64,000 nucleotides of DNA, from assembly GCA_002478265.1 (NCBI GenBank), contig DLNC01000009.1:3914-67913 (forward strand), written 5' to 3'. Each line of letters begins with the position of its first letter. Position 1 is the stretch's first letter. Made by a program: the position numbers and the translations under genes. Positions 43,080-51,926 of the stretch are shown piece after piece. The notes under the pieces were generated by a model. The model saw only the letters and a program-made list of their open reading frames with translations. It made no database searches and had not been told where the DNA came from. This stretch comes from Syntrophaceae bacterium UBA7520. GTDB taxonomy: Bacteria; Desulfobacterota; Syntrophia; Syntrophales; Smithellaceae.

Positions 43080-43980
43080 GGCTCTGAAAAGAAAAATCAA
43101 GAGCGCGGGTGATTTGCTATCCGTCGTTAAAACGATGAAAGCGCTCGCCGCGGTAAGCATTCGCCAATACCAAAAAGCAGTCGAATCGCTCACGGACTAT
43201 ACAAGAACCGTCGAGATGGGACTGCAAATCGTTCTCAAGGAAAGAATGGACGCCGCGACAAAAACCAAAAAACCGCCGATTAAACGCGTTGGCGCCATAG
43301 TATTCGGCTCCGATCAGGGATTATGCGGTCAGCTCAATGAGCAAATATCGTCTTTTACTTTGGAACATTTTAAAACAACAGGCATCAAAAAGGAAAATCG
43401 CGTCATCTTATCCGTGGGCGCCAGAGTGGCTGATTATCTGGAAGACGCCGGACAGCCTCTTTACGATGTCTTGCCCACGCCGGGCTCAACCGCGGGCATC
43501 ACGCCGCTGGTGCAGGAAATAATCATGATTCTGGATGAGTGGCATTTTCGGACTCATCTGGATCATTTTCTGCTCTTTTATAATCAATACCTGGGCGGGG
43601 CAACCTACCATCCGCACATGATTCAACTGTTGCCGGTAAGCCAGGAATGGCTCAAGGAAATCGCCACAAAGAAATGGGATTCAAAAAGTTTGCCGATTTA
43701 CCGGATGGACGGCGACATGATTTTTTCTTCGCTCATCAGGGAATATCTTTTTGTTTCTCTTTACCGGGCATTCGCGGAATCTCTCGCCAGCGAAAACGCC
43801 AGCCGTCTCGCCTCCATGCAAAACGCGGAAAAGAATATTGAAGAACAACTGCAGGATCTGCACGGACAGTTTCACCGCACGCGCCAGATGACGATTACGG
43901 AGGAATTGTTGGATATCGTTGCCGGTTTTGAAGCATTAAGTGAACAAAAAACGACTAAACAACAGCCAGAAAGCAGGTGA
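43066..43980 (+). CDS. atpG: N-ATPase F1 gamma subunit
   Basis: The 304-residue gamma subunit starts QTTEALKRKIKSAGDLLSVVKTMKALAAVSI, the rotor helix of the family, with FGSDQGLCGQLNEQ in the middle and NAEKNIEEQLQDLHGQFHRTRQMTITEELLDIVAG as the C-terminal helix. It transmits rotation between the c ring and F1. ATG 43066 lies inside the end of atpA with GAGGAAG upstream; the longer frame from 42970 is a shadow. It is last in the N-ATPase order. Confidence 0.93.
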   Translation: MQTTEALKRKIKSAGDLLSVVKTMKALAAVSIRQYQKAVESLTDYTRTVEMGLQIVLKERMDAATKTKKPPIKRVGAIVFGSDQGLCGQLNEQISSFTLEHFKTTGIKKENRVILSVGARVADYLEDAGQPLYDVLPTPGSTAGITPLVQEIIMILDEWHFRTHLDHFLLFYNQYLGGATYHPHMIQLLPVSQEWLKEIATKKWDSKSLPIYRMDGDMIFSSLIREYLFVSLYRAFAESLASENASRLASMQNAEKNIEEQLQDLHGQFHRTRQMTITEELLDIVAGFEALSEQKTTKQQPESR

Positions 43981-43985
43981 GCATC

Positions 43986-44843
43986 ATGGCAGGAGAAAGA
44001 CACATTTGCGGAATATGCGCGTGGCGCAAGGATTGTCAGAAAAGGTTCAAGCTGGGATCTGACTCGCTGGTGGGAAGTTATTGTCCCGATTATACCAGAG
44101 ACTTGTCGATTAAGTCCATCTCCCCGGAAGCCCTGGAAGACGAAAAAATCGTCATGGATAAAATGGTGCAGGATCAACTGGATAAGTGGCGAAAGCTACT
44201 GGACAAAGCGCTCAAACAGGGCATTGACATTGAAAATTTCAAGGGCGGCCCGGTGATAACCATTTCGCGCGAACCGGGCAGCGGCGGCAGCGAAATCGCG
44301 CGCAGAGTCGCCAAAGCGCTGGATATGGATTTAATCGGCGGACAGATTATTCAGCATGTCGCGGACAGCGCGAAGATGAGCAGGCGCGTTATCGAATCGC
44401 TGGATGAAAAAGAGGTAACCTTCCGTGAAACATTGCTTTCTTCTCTCTTTGGAGAATTCCGACCGTGGCCGGGCGAGTACCTGCAGCACCTGACGCGCGT
44501 CATCGGCACCATCGGCGTATTCGGCAATGTGGTGATTGTGGGCAGGGGCGCCAATCATATCCTACCACCGGAAAAAGCTTTCAAGGTGCGGATTATCGCC
44601 CCGCTTGATTATCGGATTAAGCACTTTATCGAAGACCGGGGTTTATCCAGAAGCGAAGCCGAGCAATATGTGATTAAAAAAGAAGCGGACCGGCGGGCTT
44701 TCGTGCGCAAATATTTCAATGCCGACGTTGACGATCCCAAACTCTACGACCTGATCATTAACACCGGCTCCATGACGCTTGACGCGGCGACAAACACCAT
44801 CGTTTCCGCATTTAAAAACAAGTTGCAAGGCGCAGCAGCTTGA
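43986..44843 (+). CDS. Cytidylate kinase-like family protein with N-terminal cysteine cluster
   Basis: In the 285-residue protein, residues 1-40 hold four cysteines (HICGICAWRKDCQKR...YCPDY) that may bind zinc or a cluster. Residues 90 onward are the cytidylate kinase-like fold: P-loop-like ITISREPGSGGSEIARRVAKAL, VIVGRGANHIL, and a lid with RRAFVRKYFNADVDDPKLYDLIINT. True Cmk uses GxSGxGKS, so a different nucleotide or no kinase activity is possible. ATG 43986 has AGGTGA five bases upstream, located at the atpG stop; GTG 43977 is in frame. It is the last gene of the ATP synthase transcript. Its role there is unknown. Confidence 0.82.
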   Translation: MAGERHICGICAWRKDCQKRFKLGSDSLVGSYCPDYTRDLSIKSISPEALEDEKIVMDKMVQDQLDKWRKLLDKALKQGIDIENFKGGPVITISREPGSGGSEIARRVAKALDMDLIGGQIIQHVADSAKMSRRVIESLDEKEVTFRETLLSSLFGEFRPWPGEYLQHLTRVIGTIGVFGNVVIVGRGANHILPPEKAFKVRIIAPLDYRIKHFIEDRGLSRSEAEQYVIKKEADRRAFVRKYFNADVDDPKLYDLIINTGSMTLDAATNTIVSAFKNKLQGAAA

Positions 44844-44995
44844 AATATTTGGCGTTTCTTCTGCCAGCCAGGTTTCTTCTTGCTCATTGGCCTGGAATCA
44901 GCCGCGTATTTTTCGCTTTTGTGCGGCTGATGTAATCGTTAAAAACGATGGCAAATAACTGCGCATTAAAACAAAAATCTTGAAAAACGATTTTC

Positions 44996-45024
44996 TTGAC
45001 ATACCAGAGCCGCTTCTTTATAAT
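44996..45024 (+). promoter_or_regulatory. Perfect consensus sigma-70 promoter
   Basis: TTGACA (44996-45001), exactly 17 bases, TATAAT (45019-45024). Both boxes are exact consensus matches. Transcription starts near 45031, giving a 48-base leader to the miniprotein at 45079. Confidence 0.88.
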
Positions 45025-45078
45025 TCGAAATCAATTCCGTTAGGTAGTTACACTAATAATAAAGCAGGAGGTGGCGTT

Positions 45079-45180
45079 ATGGCTATGGTGAAAGAAAAAC
45101 GCAAGTTTAATTTTGTTTTATTGGCGGTATTGATTGCCGTAATCATTATTTACGCATTGTTTTATTTTAAAGTATTCTAA
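45079..45180 (+). CDS. 33-residue single-helix membrane miniprotein
   Basis: The product is MAMVKEKRKFNFVLL..., a basic start followed by a transmembrane helix of about 21 residues (residues 11-31, LLAVLIAVIIIYALFYF) and a short end. GCAGGAGGTGG is a strong ribosome site 5-6 bases before the ATG, and a consensus promoter lies upstream. The longer frame starting at 44980 would cross the promoter. It looks like a highly expressed membrane miniprotein, oriented with the basic end inside. The function is not known. Confidence 0.65.
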   Translation: MAMVKEKRKFNFVLLAVLIAVIIIYALFYFKVF

Positions 45181-45183
45181 AAA

Positions 45184-45277
45184 ACTTACCTTCTGAAAAT
45201 CGAGGAGAACAGAGCGGTCCGGCGTAACCGCTTGCCCGCTATTGATTACTCGCCGGCTTGACCGGCTCTTATGTAAG
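45184..45277 (+). ncRNA. Possible structured RNA after the miniprotein
   Basis: ACTTAC (45184-45189) can pair with GTAAGT (45272-45277), enclosing hairpins GCGGT/ACCGC and GCCGG/CCGGC. It would be part of the transcript from the strong promoter. It matches no RNA class I know and could be a composite 3' end, so confidence is low. Confidence 0.3.
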
Positions 45278-45322
45278 TCTGCCCAATAATTTGCCTTATA
45301 CAACTAAGGGGCTTTTGGTGTA

Positions 45323-45967
45323 TTAGTGCCGTTTTTCCGCTCGTGCCTTACCCCGTCGGATTTGCTCAATAAAATCAGCTTCATTTTCAAGACGCTTGTC
45401 AAATAACGTCACACATGAGCCTACGTCAAAAATTTTGTGCGCGTCGGAGCCGCCCACACCGGGAATTCCCAGTTTTTGCATGGCTTTTTGCGCTTTAGAC
45501 ACGGCTAAAGAAGAATGGTCGGGATGATATAGTTCAATCGCGTCAAGGGGCAGCTGATAAATTTTGTCTCCCGCGCCGTAATAATGGGTCTTCCCCCGGC
45601 GCGACAGCTTATAGGGATGCGCGGCGATAATAATGCCGCCATGGTTATGCACCAGCCCCGCCAACTCACAGGCGGTGTAACGTCCGGTTAAACTATAATT
45701 AATGCCAAAAACCAGAAAATCCCCTTCCATCTCATTTTTATCATTGCGGGCGGATATTTCCTGGCCGTTGATCAGGACAAGGCCTTGCGGCCGGGCCAGA
45801 TTCTCCAGCCTGGCAAATTCCTCATCCGGCCAGCGCATGCCGTGTTCGGTAAGCGCGATGCCCTGCAGGCCGGCCTCGAGTGCCTGCGCGATGAGTTCCT
45901 CCGGATGAATAAAAGAACAGTCGGAATATTTTTGTGTGTGAATGTGCAGATCAAAAACAGTTGTCAT
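45323..45967 (-). CDS. PHP-domain phosphoesterase-like protein
   Basis: The 214-residue protein has the PHP metal motifs: FDLHIHTQKYSDCS at the N-terminus, ALTEHG, INGQEISA, GIIIAAHPYKLS, and a C-terminal GGSDAHKIFDVG. These ligands form a trinuclear metal site that hydrolyses phosphoesters, for example in histidinol phosphatase-like and nucleotide phosphatase-like enzymes. Its substrate cannot be told. It sits 51 bases beyond hemB on the same strand, at the end of the tetrapyrrole operon. Confidence 0.87.
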   Translation of the reverse strand: MTTVFDLHIHTQKYSDCSFIHPEELIAQALEAGLQGIALTEHGMRWPDEEFARLENLARPQGLVLINGQEISARNDKNEMEGDFLVFGINYSLTGRYTACELAGLVHNHGGIIIAAHPYKLSRRGKTHYYGAGDKIYQLPLDAIELYHPDHSSLAVSKAQKAMQKLGIPGVGGSDAHKIFDVGSCVTLFDKRLENEADFIEQIRRGKARAEKRH

Positions 45968-46018
45968 TAAATTTTATTGAAACATCAGCAAATAAATGCT
46001 GATAAAAAATTCTCTCCT

Positions 46019-46993
46019 TTATTTATTAAGCAGGCGGGCGGCGTCTTTGGCCCAGTAGGTGATGATGATATCCGCGCCGGCTCTTTTGATGGCGGTAAGC
46101 GTCTCGAACATAGTTTTTTCTTCGTCGAGCCAGCCCGTCTGCGCCGCGGCTTTAATCATGGAATATTCACCGCTCACGTTATAGGCTGCCAGCGGCAAGT
46201 CGAATTCCTGTTTGGCGCGATAAATAATGTCCAGATAAGAAAGCGCGGGCTTGACCATGATGATGTCCGCGCCTTCGCTCACATCCAGAGAAATTTCCCG
46301 GATGGCTTCATCGGCATTGGCGGGGTCCATTTGATAAGCCCTGCGGTCGCCGAACTGCGGCGCGCTTTGGGCGGCTTCGCGAAACGGTCCGTAAAAAGCC
46401 GAGGCGTATTTCGCCGCGTAGGCCATGATGGGGATTTCCTCCAGCGCGTTTTCATCCAGCGCCTCGCGGATAGCCGCTACCTGTCCGTCCATCATCGCCG
46501 AAGGCGCCACCATATCCGCGCCGGATTGCGCGTGGGAAAGCGCCGTTTTTGCCAGAAGCTCCAGCGTGGCGTCGTTCAGCACACGGCCGTCTTCCACCAT
46601 GCCGCAGTGGCCGTGGCTGGTATACTCGCAAAGGCAGACATCAGTTATCACCAGGATTTCCGGCACGGCTTCTTTGATTACCTTAACCGCCTTTTGAATT
46701 ATTCCGTCTTTGGCGTAAGCGCCGCTTGCCTTCTCGTCTTTTTTATCGGGAATGCCGAAAAGAAGCAGCGCCGGTATTTTGAGCGCGTGCGCCTCGCGCG
46801 CTTCCTTAACCAGATTATCCACCGACAACTGAAAATTGCCGGGCATGGAGGCAATCGGTTTTTTCACGTCTTTGCCACCGACAACAAAAAGCGGATAAAC
46901 AAGATTATCAACGCTGATTTTTGTTTCACGCGCGAGCCGGCGGAAATTTTCGTTCTTTCTGAGCCGCCTTAAACGGTAATCAGGAAATTGCAT
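46019..46993 (-). CDS. hemB: Porphobilinogen synthase (delta-aminolevulinate dehydratase)
   Basis: The 324-residue enzyme joins two 5-aminolevulinate molecules to porphobilinogen. Schiff-base Lys residues are in MAYAAKYASAFYGPFREA and IIMVKPALSYLD. The segment DVCLCEYTSHGHCG has the three cysteines of the zinc-dependent type. Family end TYWAKDAARLL is present. AAGGAG precedes ATG 46993. It starts 3 bases after ahbC, so the genes are tightly coupled in a heme operon. Confidence 0.97.
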   Translation of the reverse strand: MQFPDYRLRRLRKNENFRRLARETKISVDNLVYPLFVVGGKDVKKPIASMPGNFQLSVDNLVKEAREAHALKIPALLLFGIPDKKDEKASGAYAKDGIIQKAVKVIKEAVPEILVITDVCLCEYTSHGHCGMVEDGRVLNDATLELLAKTALSHAQSGADMVAPSAMMDGQVAAIREALDENALEEIPIMAYAAKYASAFYGPFREAAQSAPQFGDRRAYQMDPANADEAIREISLDVSEGADIIMVKPALSYLDIIYRAKQEFDLPLAAYNVSGEYSMIKAAAQTGWLDEEKTMFETLTAIKRAGADIIITYWAKDAARLLNK

Positions 46994-46996
46994 GGC

Positions 46997-48181
46997 CTAC
47001 TCCTTTTTGGCTATTTCTTCGTCCGTTAAATAACAGGCGGGATCGTCTCCCCAGACATCGCCCGCCGCTTCCGCCCGCGCGCGGAAATTGCCGCCGCAGA
47101 CATTCAGCCACGCGCAAGTCGCACAGCGGCCGCGCAGATGCTTTTTTTTGTTTTTCAGTTTCATCAAAAACTCGTTTTTTTCATCCGTCCAGATTTTGCT
47201 GAAGGGTTTTAGCCGGATATTGCCCAGCGGCCTGTTGCGCCAGAACTGATCCGGATAAACCTCGCCGTCCCAGCTCACGCAGCCGATGCCCACGCCTGTG
47301 GAGTTGCCCTCGTTCATCTCCAGAAGCTCGAGCACTTCTTGGGCGCGCGCGGGATTTTCTTTTTTCATCTTCAAGTAAAGATACGGCCCGTCGGCGTGAT
47401 TATCAACAGTAAGTATTTCCGGGGCGAGGCCCACTGCAAACATTTCTTTGGTCCGGGCGGCAATCAGATCCAGAAGCGAGCGCGTTTCCTTATGGGTTAA
47501 ATCCTCCTCGCGCAGCTTCGTGCCGCGGCCCGTGTAAACCAGATGATAAAAACAAAGCCGTTCAATTTTTTCTTTCTTGAGCAGGTCAAACATCGCCGGC
47601 ACATCGGCGAGGTTGCGCTTATTCACCGTAAAACGGATACCGACTTTAATACCGGCTTCGCGACAGTTGCGGATTCCTTCCATGGCTTTGGCAAACGCGC
47701 CTTTTGTGCCGCGAAAGCGGTCATGCGTTATTTCCAGCCCGTCGAGACTCACCCCTACGTAAGACAAACCGATTTTCTTGAGTTTCGCGGCGATTTCCCC
47801 GGTAATGAGCGTGCCGTTGGTGGAAATAACCGCGCGCATGCCCTGATCGGTGGCGTATTGCGCCAGCTCCAGTAAATCCGGGCGCATGAACGGTTCGCCG
47901 CCGGAAAATAAAACAACCGGCGCGCCGAATTGCGCCAGATCGTCAATCAGATTTTTCCCTTCCTCGGTGGTTAATTCATCGGGATAATCGATGTCGGCGG
48001 ACGCGGAATAGCAATGGACGCATTTTAAGTTGCAACGGCGCGTCATATTCCAGACAACCACGGGTTTCTTGTCCGCGGAAAATTGCAGCAGGTGAGAGGG
48101 TAAATCCCCCGATTTCCTGTTGTAGCGCAGCACGTCGGATGGCTCCACGGCGCCGCAGTATAATTTGGAAATACCAATCAT
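46997..48181 (-). CDS. ahbC: Radical SAM protein of siroheme-dependent heme synthesis, AhbC-like
   Basis: The 394-residue radical SAM/SPASM protein begins MIGISKLYCGAVEPSD, the hallmark of AhbC, which removes acetate side chains from 12,18-didecarboxysiroheme to give iron-coproporphyrin III. The radical SAM cluster is in TRRCNLKCVHCYS, the glycine motif is FSGGEPFMRP, and the SPASM cysteines are near the end (GCVSWDG, CATCAWLNVCGGN). The related NirJ (heme d1) is an alternative, but the hem gene context favours AhbC. ATG 48181 is 4 bases after the cobA-hemD stop. No ahbA/B or ahbD is in the window. Confidence 0.9.
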   Translation of the reverse strand: MIGISKLYCGAVEPSDVLRYNRKSGDLPSHLLQFSADKKPVVVWNMTRRCNLKCVHCYSASADIDYPDELTTEEGKNLIDDLAQFGAPVVLFSGGEPFMRPDLLELAQYATDQGMRAVISTNGTLITGEIAAKLKKIGLSYVGVSLDGLEITHDRFRGTKGAFAKAMEGIRNCREAGIKVGIRFTVNKRNLADVPAMFDLLKKEKIERLCFYHLVYTGRGTKLREEDLTHKETRSLLDLIAARTKEMFAVGLAPEILTVDNHADGPYLYLKMKKENPARAQEVLELLEMNEGNSTGVGIGCVSWDGEVYPDQFWRNRPLGNIRLKPFSKIWTDEKNEFLMKLKNKKKHLRGRCATCAWLNVCGGNFRARAEAAGDVWGDDPACYLTDEEIAKKE

Positions 48182-48185
48182 TTTA

Positions 48186-49736
48186 TCAATTCGTGTCCTT
48201 AGGGTAGCATCTGTTCTTATCACAATCAATCAATGACTGCACAAGTCCCTGCATGGTGTATTCTTTTTGTTCAATGTCGACCTGAAATCCCGCCTTCCTT
48301 GCCGTAGCCGCCGTTACCGGGCCGATACAGGCAACGCGCACCCGCGACGGCGGGACGAAATCCTTTCCCATTATTTCCACAAAATTAGTCACTGTCGAAG
48401 AACTGGTGAAGGTGATTACATCCACCGCGTGCGCATCGAGCAGCGACAGGAACTCCTCTTTTTTCCTGCCGGAATTTACCGTCTGATACGCCGCCACCAC
48501 ATCAACCTGCGCTCCCATTTTTTTGAGCCCTTCCGGCAGAATATCGCGGGCTTTCACGGCGCGCGGCAGAAGAATTTTCTTGCCATGTATATCCAAGATA
48601 GAAAAAGACTTCAGAATGCCTTCGGCGATAAATTCTTCCGGTATCAGATCAACGCTGATGCCTTTTTCCTCAATTTGACGAGCCGTCGCCGGACCGATAC
48701 AGCAGATTTTTATTCCTTTTAAATCGCGGATGTCTTTTTCTTTTTGCCGCAGGCGGTCGAAAAAGAACCGCACGCCGTTGGCGCTGGTAAAAATCAGCCA
48801 GTGATAGCTTTCCAGTCGCTCAAGCGCTTTGTCTAGTTCGCCCCAGTCATCGGGAGGCTCGATGGCGATCGTGGGAAAAGAAATAGGATTGGCGCCTTGC
48901 TCCAAAAGCAGGCGCGCCAGATCATCGGCCTGACGCTCGGGGCGCGTTATCACCACGCCCAGGCCGAAAAGCGGCTTGTTGTCAAACCAGCGCAAAGAGT
49001 CGCGCAGGTCAACCACGTCACCTACTACCAAAATAGCCGGCGGGCGGAAATCATTGGCGTGCGCCAAGATCACAATATTGGAAAGCATGCCCACCAGAAC
49101 CTGCTGAGTGGGCAGAGTGCCGTTGCGGATCAGCGCCACCGGCGTTTCCGGCGATTTGCCGTTTTTAATAAGCTCTTTGGTAATTTCCGCGAGATTCTTC
49201 ACGCCCATCAGAAAAACAAGCGTGCCGATTTTGGCAAGCGCCAGCCAGTCGATATCGCTTTTTTCTTTCGTCGGGTCCTCATGCCCGGTTACAAACGCCA
49301 CGGTTGAAGTGAAGCCCCGGTGGGTGAGCGGAATGCCCGCGTAAGCCGGAACCGCGATAGCCGAGGTTACGCCGGGAATGATTTCGAAAGCGACATTATG
49401 CTCCACAAGCATTTGCGCTTCTTCCCCGCCGCGCCCGAAGATAAAAGGATCGCCGCCCTTGAGGCGCGCCACGGCATTGCCCGCCTGCGCCTCCCTCACC
49501 AGCAATTCGTTGATCTCCTCCTGCGAAAGTGTGTGATCGCCGCCTTTTTTGCCCGCGTAAATAAATCTTGCCTGTGGCGGCGCGAATTTCAGCAATTCTT
49601 CGTTGACGAGATTGTCGTAAACGACAACATCAGCGGCCAACAGCGCTTCCACGGCTTTGAGCGTAATGAGGCCCGCGTCTCCCGGCCCCGCGCCGATGAT
49701 GAAAACCTTGCCTGTTTTTGATTTTTGATATGTCAT
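48186..49736 (-). CDS. cobA-hemD: Fused uroporphyrinogen-III methyltransferase/uroporphyrinogen-III synthase
   Basis: The 516-residue fusion has residues 1-250 as the SUMT methyltransferase (VFIIGAGPGDAGLITLKA; RLKGGDPFIFGRGGEE; PGVTSAIAVPAYAGIPLTHR), which uses S-adenosylmethionine to make precorrin-2. Residues 260-510 form uroporphyrinogen-III synthase (LGVVITRPERQADDLARLL; FTSANGVRFFF; AVDVITFTSSSTVTNF; RVACIGPVTAATARK). It links hydroxymethylbilane from HemC to precorrin-2, the common point for siroheme, B12 and the AhbC heme route. The start is 1 base past the hemC stop. Confidence 0.96.
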   Translation of the reverse strand: MTYQKSKTGKVFIIGAGPGDAGLITLKAVEALLAADVVVYDNLVNEELLKFAPPQARFIYAGKKGGDHTLSQEEINELLVREAQAGNAVARLKGGDPFIFGRGGEEAQMLVEHNVAFEIIPGVTSAIAVPAYAGIPLTHRGFTSTVAFVTGHEDPTKEKSDIDWLALAKIGTLVFLMGVKNLAEITKELIKNGKSPETPVALIRNGTLPTQQVLVGMLSNIVILAHANDFRPPAILVVGDVVDLRDSLRWFDNKPLFGLGVVITRPERQADDLARLLLEQGANPISFPTIAIEPPDDWGELDKALERLESYHWLIFTSANGVRFFFDRLRQKEKDIRDLKGIKICCIGPATARQIEEKGISVDLIPEEFIAEGILKSFSILDIHGKKILLPRAVKARDILPEGLKKMGAQVDVVAAYQTVNSGRKKEEFLSLLDAHAVDVITFTSSSTVTNFVEIMGKDFVPPSRVRVACIGPVTAATARKAGFQVDIEQKEYTMQGLVQSLIDCDKNRCYPKDTN

Positions 49737-49737
49737 A

Positions 49738-50652
49738 TCAGCACATCAAATCCAGCAATTTTCTGCCGCCTTTTTCCAGAATTAAACCTGCCAGTTTTTT
49801 CCCCAGTTCTTCAGCCTCGCCGATTTCCCCCCAGACTTTATCTCTGACAATCGTCGAACCATTCGGCGCGGCCAGCAATCCTTCCAACGTCAATCTGTTT
49901 CCCTCCATCAATCCATACGCCGCGATGGGCAGACGGCAGCCGCCGCCCAATTCCCGCAGATAAGCGCGCTCCGCGCTTACTTCCGCATTCGCCTGCGGAT
50001 GATTTAGCTTGCCGCAAATTCCCGCCAATTCAAGGGTGTCCTTTCTTATTTGCAATCCCAGCGCGCCCTGACCTACCGCCGGCAGCATCAGTTCCACAGG
50101 CAGATATTGAGTAATTTTTTCCAGATACCCCATCCGTTTCATGCCTGCCGCCGCCAGGATAACACCGGTGAGGTTTTCCGTCTCTATTTTTTTGAGCCTG
50201 GTGTCGATATTGCCGCGCAGAGGCACAATATTCACATCCGGCAGCATGGCTTTGATCTGCGCGGCGCGCCGGAGCGACCCCGTGCCGATTCTCGCTCCCT
50301 TGGGCATAAATTCCATCTTCACATTGCCGCGGGAAACCAAAACATCGCGCGCGTCTTCTCGTTTCATAATAGCGGCAAAAATCAGTCCTTCCGGCGTCTG
50401 TCCGGGAACATCCTTCATGCTGTGCACCGCCAGATCAATGCTTCCGGCAAGCAATGCTTCTTCGATTTCCTTGACAAAGACACCCTGGCCGCCGATCTGC
50501 AAAAGCGATACATCCTGCATGATATCGCCGCTGGTTTTAATCACGCAGATTTCAGCTTCAATGTCCGGTGCGATCTTTTTCAGGGCCCCGGCAACATGAT
50601 TCGTCTGTGCCAACGCCAGTTTGCTGCCGCGCGTTCCTATCTTTATGTGCAC
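49738..50652 (-). CDS. hemC: Hydroxymethylbilane synthase
   Basis: The 304-residue enzyme polymerises four porphobilinogens. Landmarks are KIGTRGSKLALAQ at the start, AVHSMKDVP, RIGTGSLRRAAQ, and the cofactor-bearing Cys in LGGGCRLPIAAYG. Start is GTG 50652 with AAGGAG upstream. It lies between hemA and cobA-hemD in the operon. Confidence 0.96.
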   Translation of the reverse strand: MHIKIGTRGSKLALAQTNHVAGALKKIAPDIEAEICVIKTSGDIMQDVSLLQIGGQGVFVKEIEEALLAGSIDLAVHSMKDVPGQTPEGLIFAAIMKREDARDVLVSRGNVKMEFMPKGARIGTGSLRRAAQIKAMLPDVNIVPLRGNIDTRLKKIETENLTGVILAAAGMKRMGYLEKITQYLPVELMLPAVGQGALGLQIRKDTLELAGICGKLNHPQANAEVSAERAYLRELGGGCRLPIAAYGLMEGNRLTLEGLLAAPNGSTIVRDKVWGEIGEAEELGKKLAGLILEKGGRKLLDLMC

Positions 50653-50664
50653 ACAATCTCCTTT

Positions 50665-51924
50665 TTATTCATCCAAGCGGAAAAGCTGGCGTGCCGCGGC
50701 CACAATATCCTGCGCGCTGAACTCAGCGCTTTCCTCTTTCATCACCGCCACCGGCGCGTGCAGTATTTTATTAACAATGCCCTGGACCAACGCCTCTATT
50801 TTTTCCCTATCGCCGTTTTCCATGCCCGTCATCCAGCCCTGCGCCTTTTCCAGCTCCGTGCGGACAATTTTTTCCGCCTTTGTGCGCAGAGAAACAATCG
50901 TCGGCACGGCTTCCAGTTCCTTGAGCCAGTTGCTGTACTGCGCCACCTCTTCGTCAACGATCTTTTCCGCCTTGAGCGCTTCACGTCGGCGCATTTTCAC
51001 GTTCTCGTCGACAATATCCTGCAGGTTATCAATATTATAAAGGTAAACATTTTCGATTTCACCCGCGGCCGGGTCGATATCGCGCGGCACGGCAATGTCT
51101 ATTAAAAATAGCAAAGGATTCTTTCTCTTGCGCAACGCCTGACGCAGCATATCTTCCGTAATGATGTATGAGGGAGCGCCGGTGGAACTAATCACGATAT
51201 CGGCATGCGCAAGAGCGTCGTCAAGCGCCTCCAGTCCGACCGCCCGGCCGTGAAATTTTTCCGCCAGCGCCGCGGCCTGCGCCTGCGAGCGGTTGGCCAC
51301 GGTGATTTCTTCCGCGCCGTTTCCCACCAGGTGCGTGCCGGTTAATTCCGCCATTTCCCCCGCGCCGACAATCAGAATTTTTTTGCCTGTGAGCGTGCCA
51401 AATATCTTTTTGGCCAGCTCCACCGCGGCAAAACTCACCGATACCGGATTGGCGGCAATCCCTGTTTCCGTGCGCACGCGTTTAGCCGCGCGAAAAGCGC
51501 GATGCATCAGGCGGTTGAGCGCCACGCCTGTCGCGTTTTGCGCCAGCGCCTGCCGGTAGGCGTCTTTTGCCTGGCCGAGAATCTGCGTCTCTCCCATCAC
51601 CAGAGAGTCAAGGCTTGAGGTAACCCGAAACAAATGCTTGATCGCTTTATCATCGCGGTAAATGTAGAGGCAGGATGCTTCACCATCTGTCAATCCGCCT
51701 TTTTTCATCAGCGTTGTTTTCAGCTTATCAATTGTTTCCGGATTATCCTCGATAACCGCGATCACTTCCACGCGGTTGCAGGTGGCGAGAAATAATGTTT
51801 CCGCCACGCCCTCAATAGCGAGAAATTCCGGCAGCAGGGTTTTCGCATCTTCACAACCGGCAAAAAGTCTTTCCCGGACAGCCAGAGGAGCTGTTTTATG
51901 GTTTAATCCGATAAGTATAATCAT
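50665..51924 (-). CDS. hemA: Glutamyl-tRNA reductase
   Basis: The 419-residue first enzyme of the C5 tetrapyrrole pathway reduces Glu-tRNA to glutamate-1-semialdehyde. It shows GLNHKTAPLAVRERL, the catalytic Cys in FLATCNRVEVIAV, SSLDSLVMGETQILGQ, and an NADPH domain (KKILIVGAGEMAELTG). ATG 51924 is preferred; TTG 51930 overlapping the upstream stop is also in frame. hemL is not in the window. Confidence 0.96.
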   Translation of the reverse strand: MIILIGLNHKTAPLAVRERLFAGCEDAKTLLPEFLAIEGVAETLFLATCNRVEVIAVIEDNPETIDKLKTTLMKKGGLTDGEASCLYIYRDDKAIKHLFRVTSSLDSLVMGETQILGQAKDAYRQALAQNATGVALNRLMHRAFRAAKRVRTETGIAANPVSVSFAAVELAKKIFGTLTGKKILIVGAGEMAELTGTHLVGNGAEEITVANRSQAQAAALAEKFHGRAVGLEALDDALAHADIVISSTGAPSYIITEDMLRQALRKRKNPLLFLIDIAVPRDIDPAAGEIENVYLYNIDNLQDIVDENVKMRRREALKAEKIVDEEVAQYSNWLKELEAVPTIVSLRTKAEKIVRTELEKAQGWMTGMENGDREKIEALVQGIVNKILHAPVAVMKEESAEFSAQDIVAAARQLFRLDE

Positions 51925-51926
51925 TT

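Noticed and set aside
44897..44931. Terminator after the ATP synthase operon
   Set aside because: ATCAGCCGC can pair with GCGGCTGAT, but the loop is 17 bases and no T run follows, so I do not call it a terminator.
44980..45078. N-terminal extension of the miniprotein
   Set aside because: The longer frame includes both promoter boxes and the ribosome site, so translation from there is not credible.
45977..46972. 331-codon plus-strand frame
   Set aside because: It is an antisense shadow of hemB; hemB has complete motifs and a good ribosome site.
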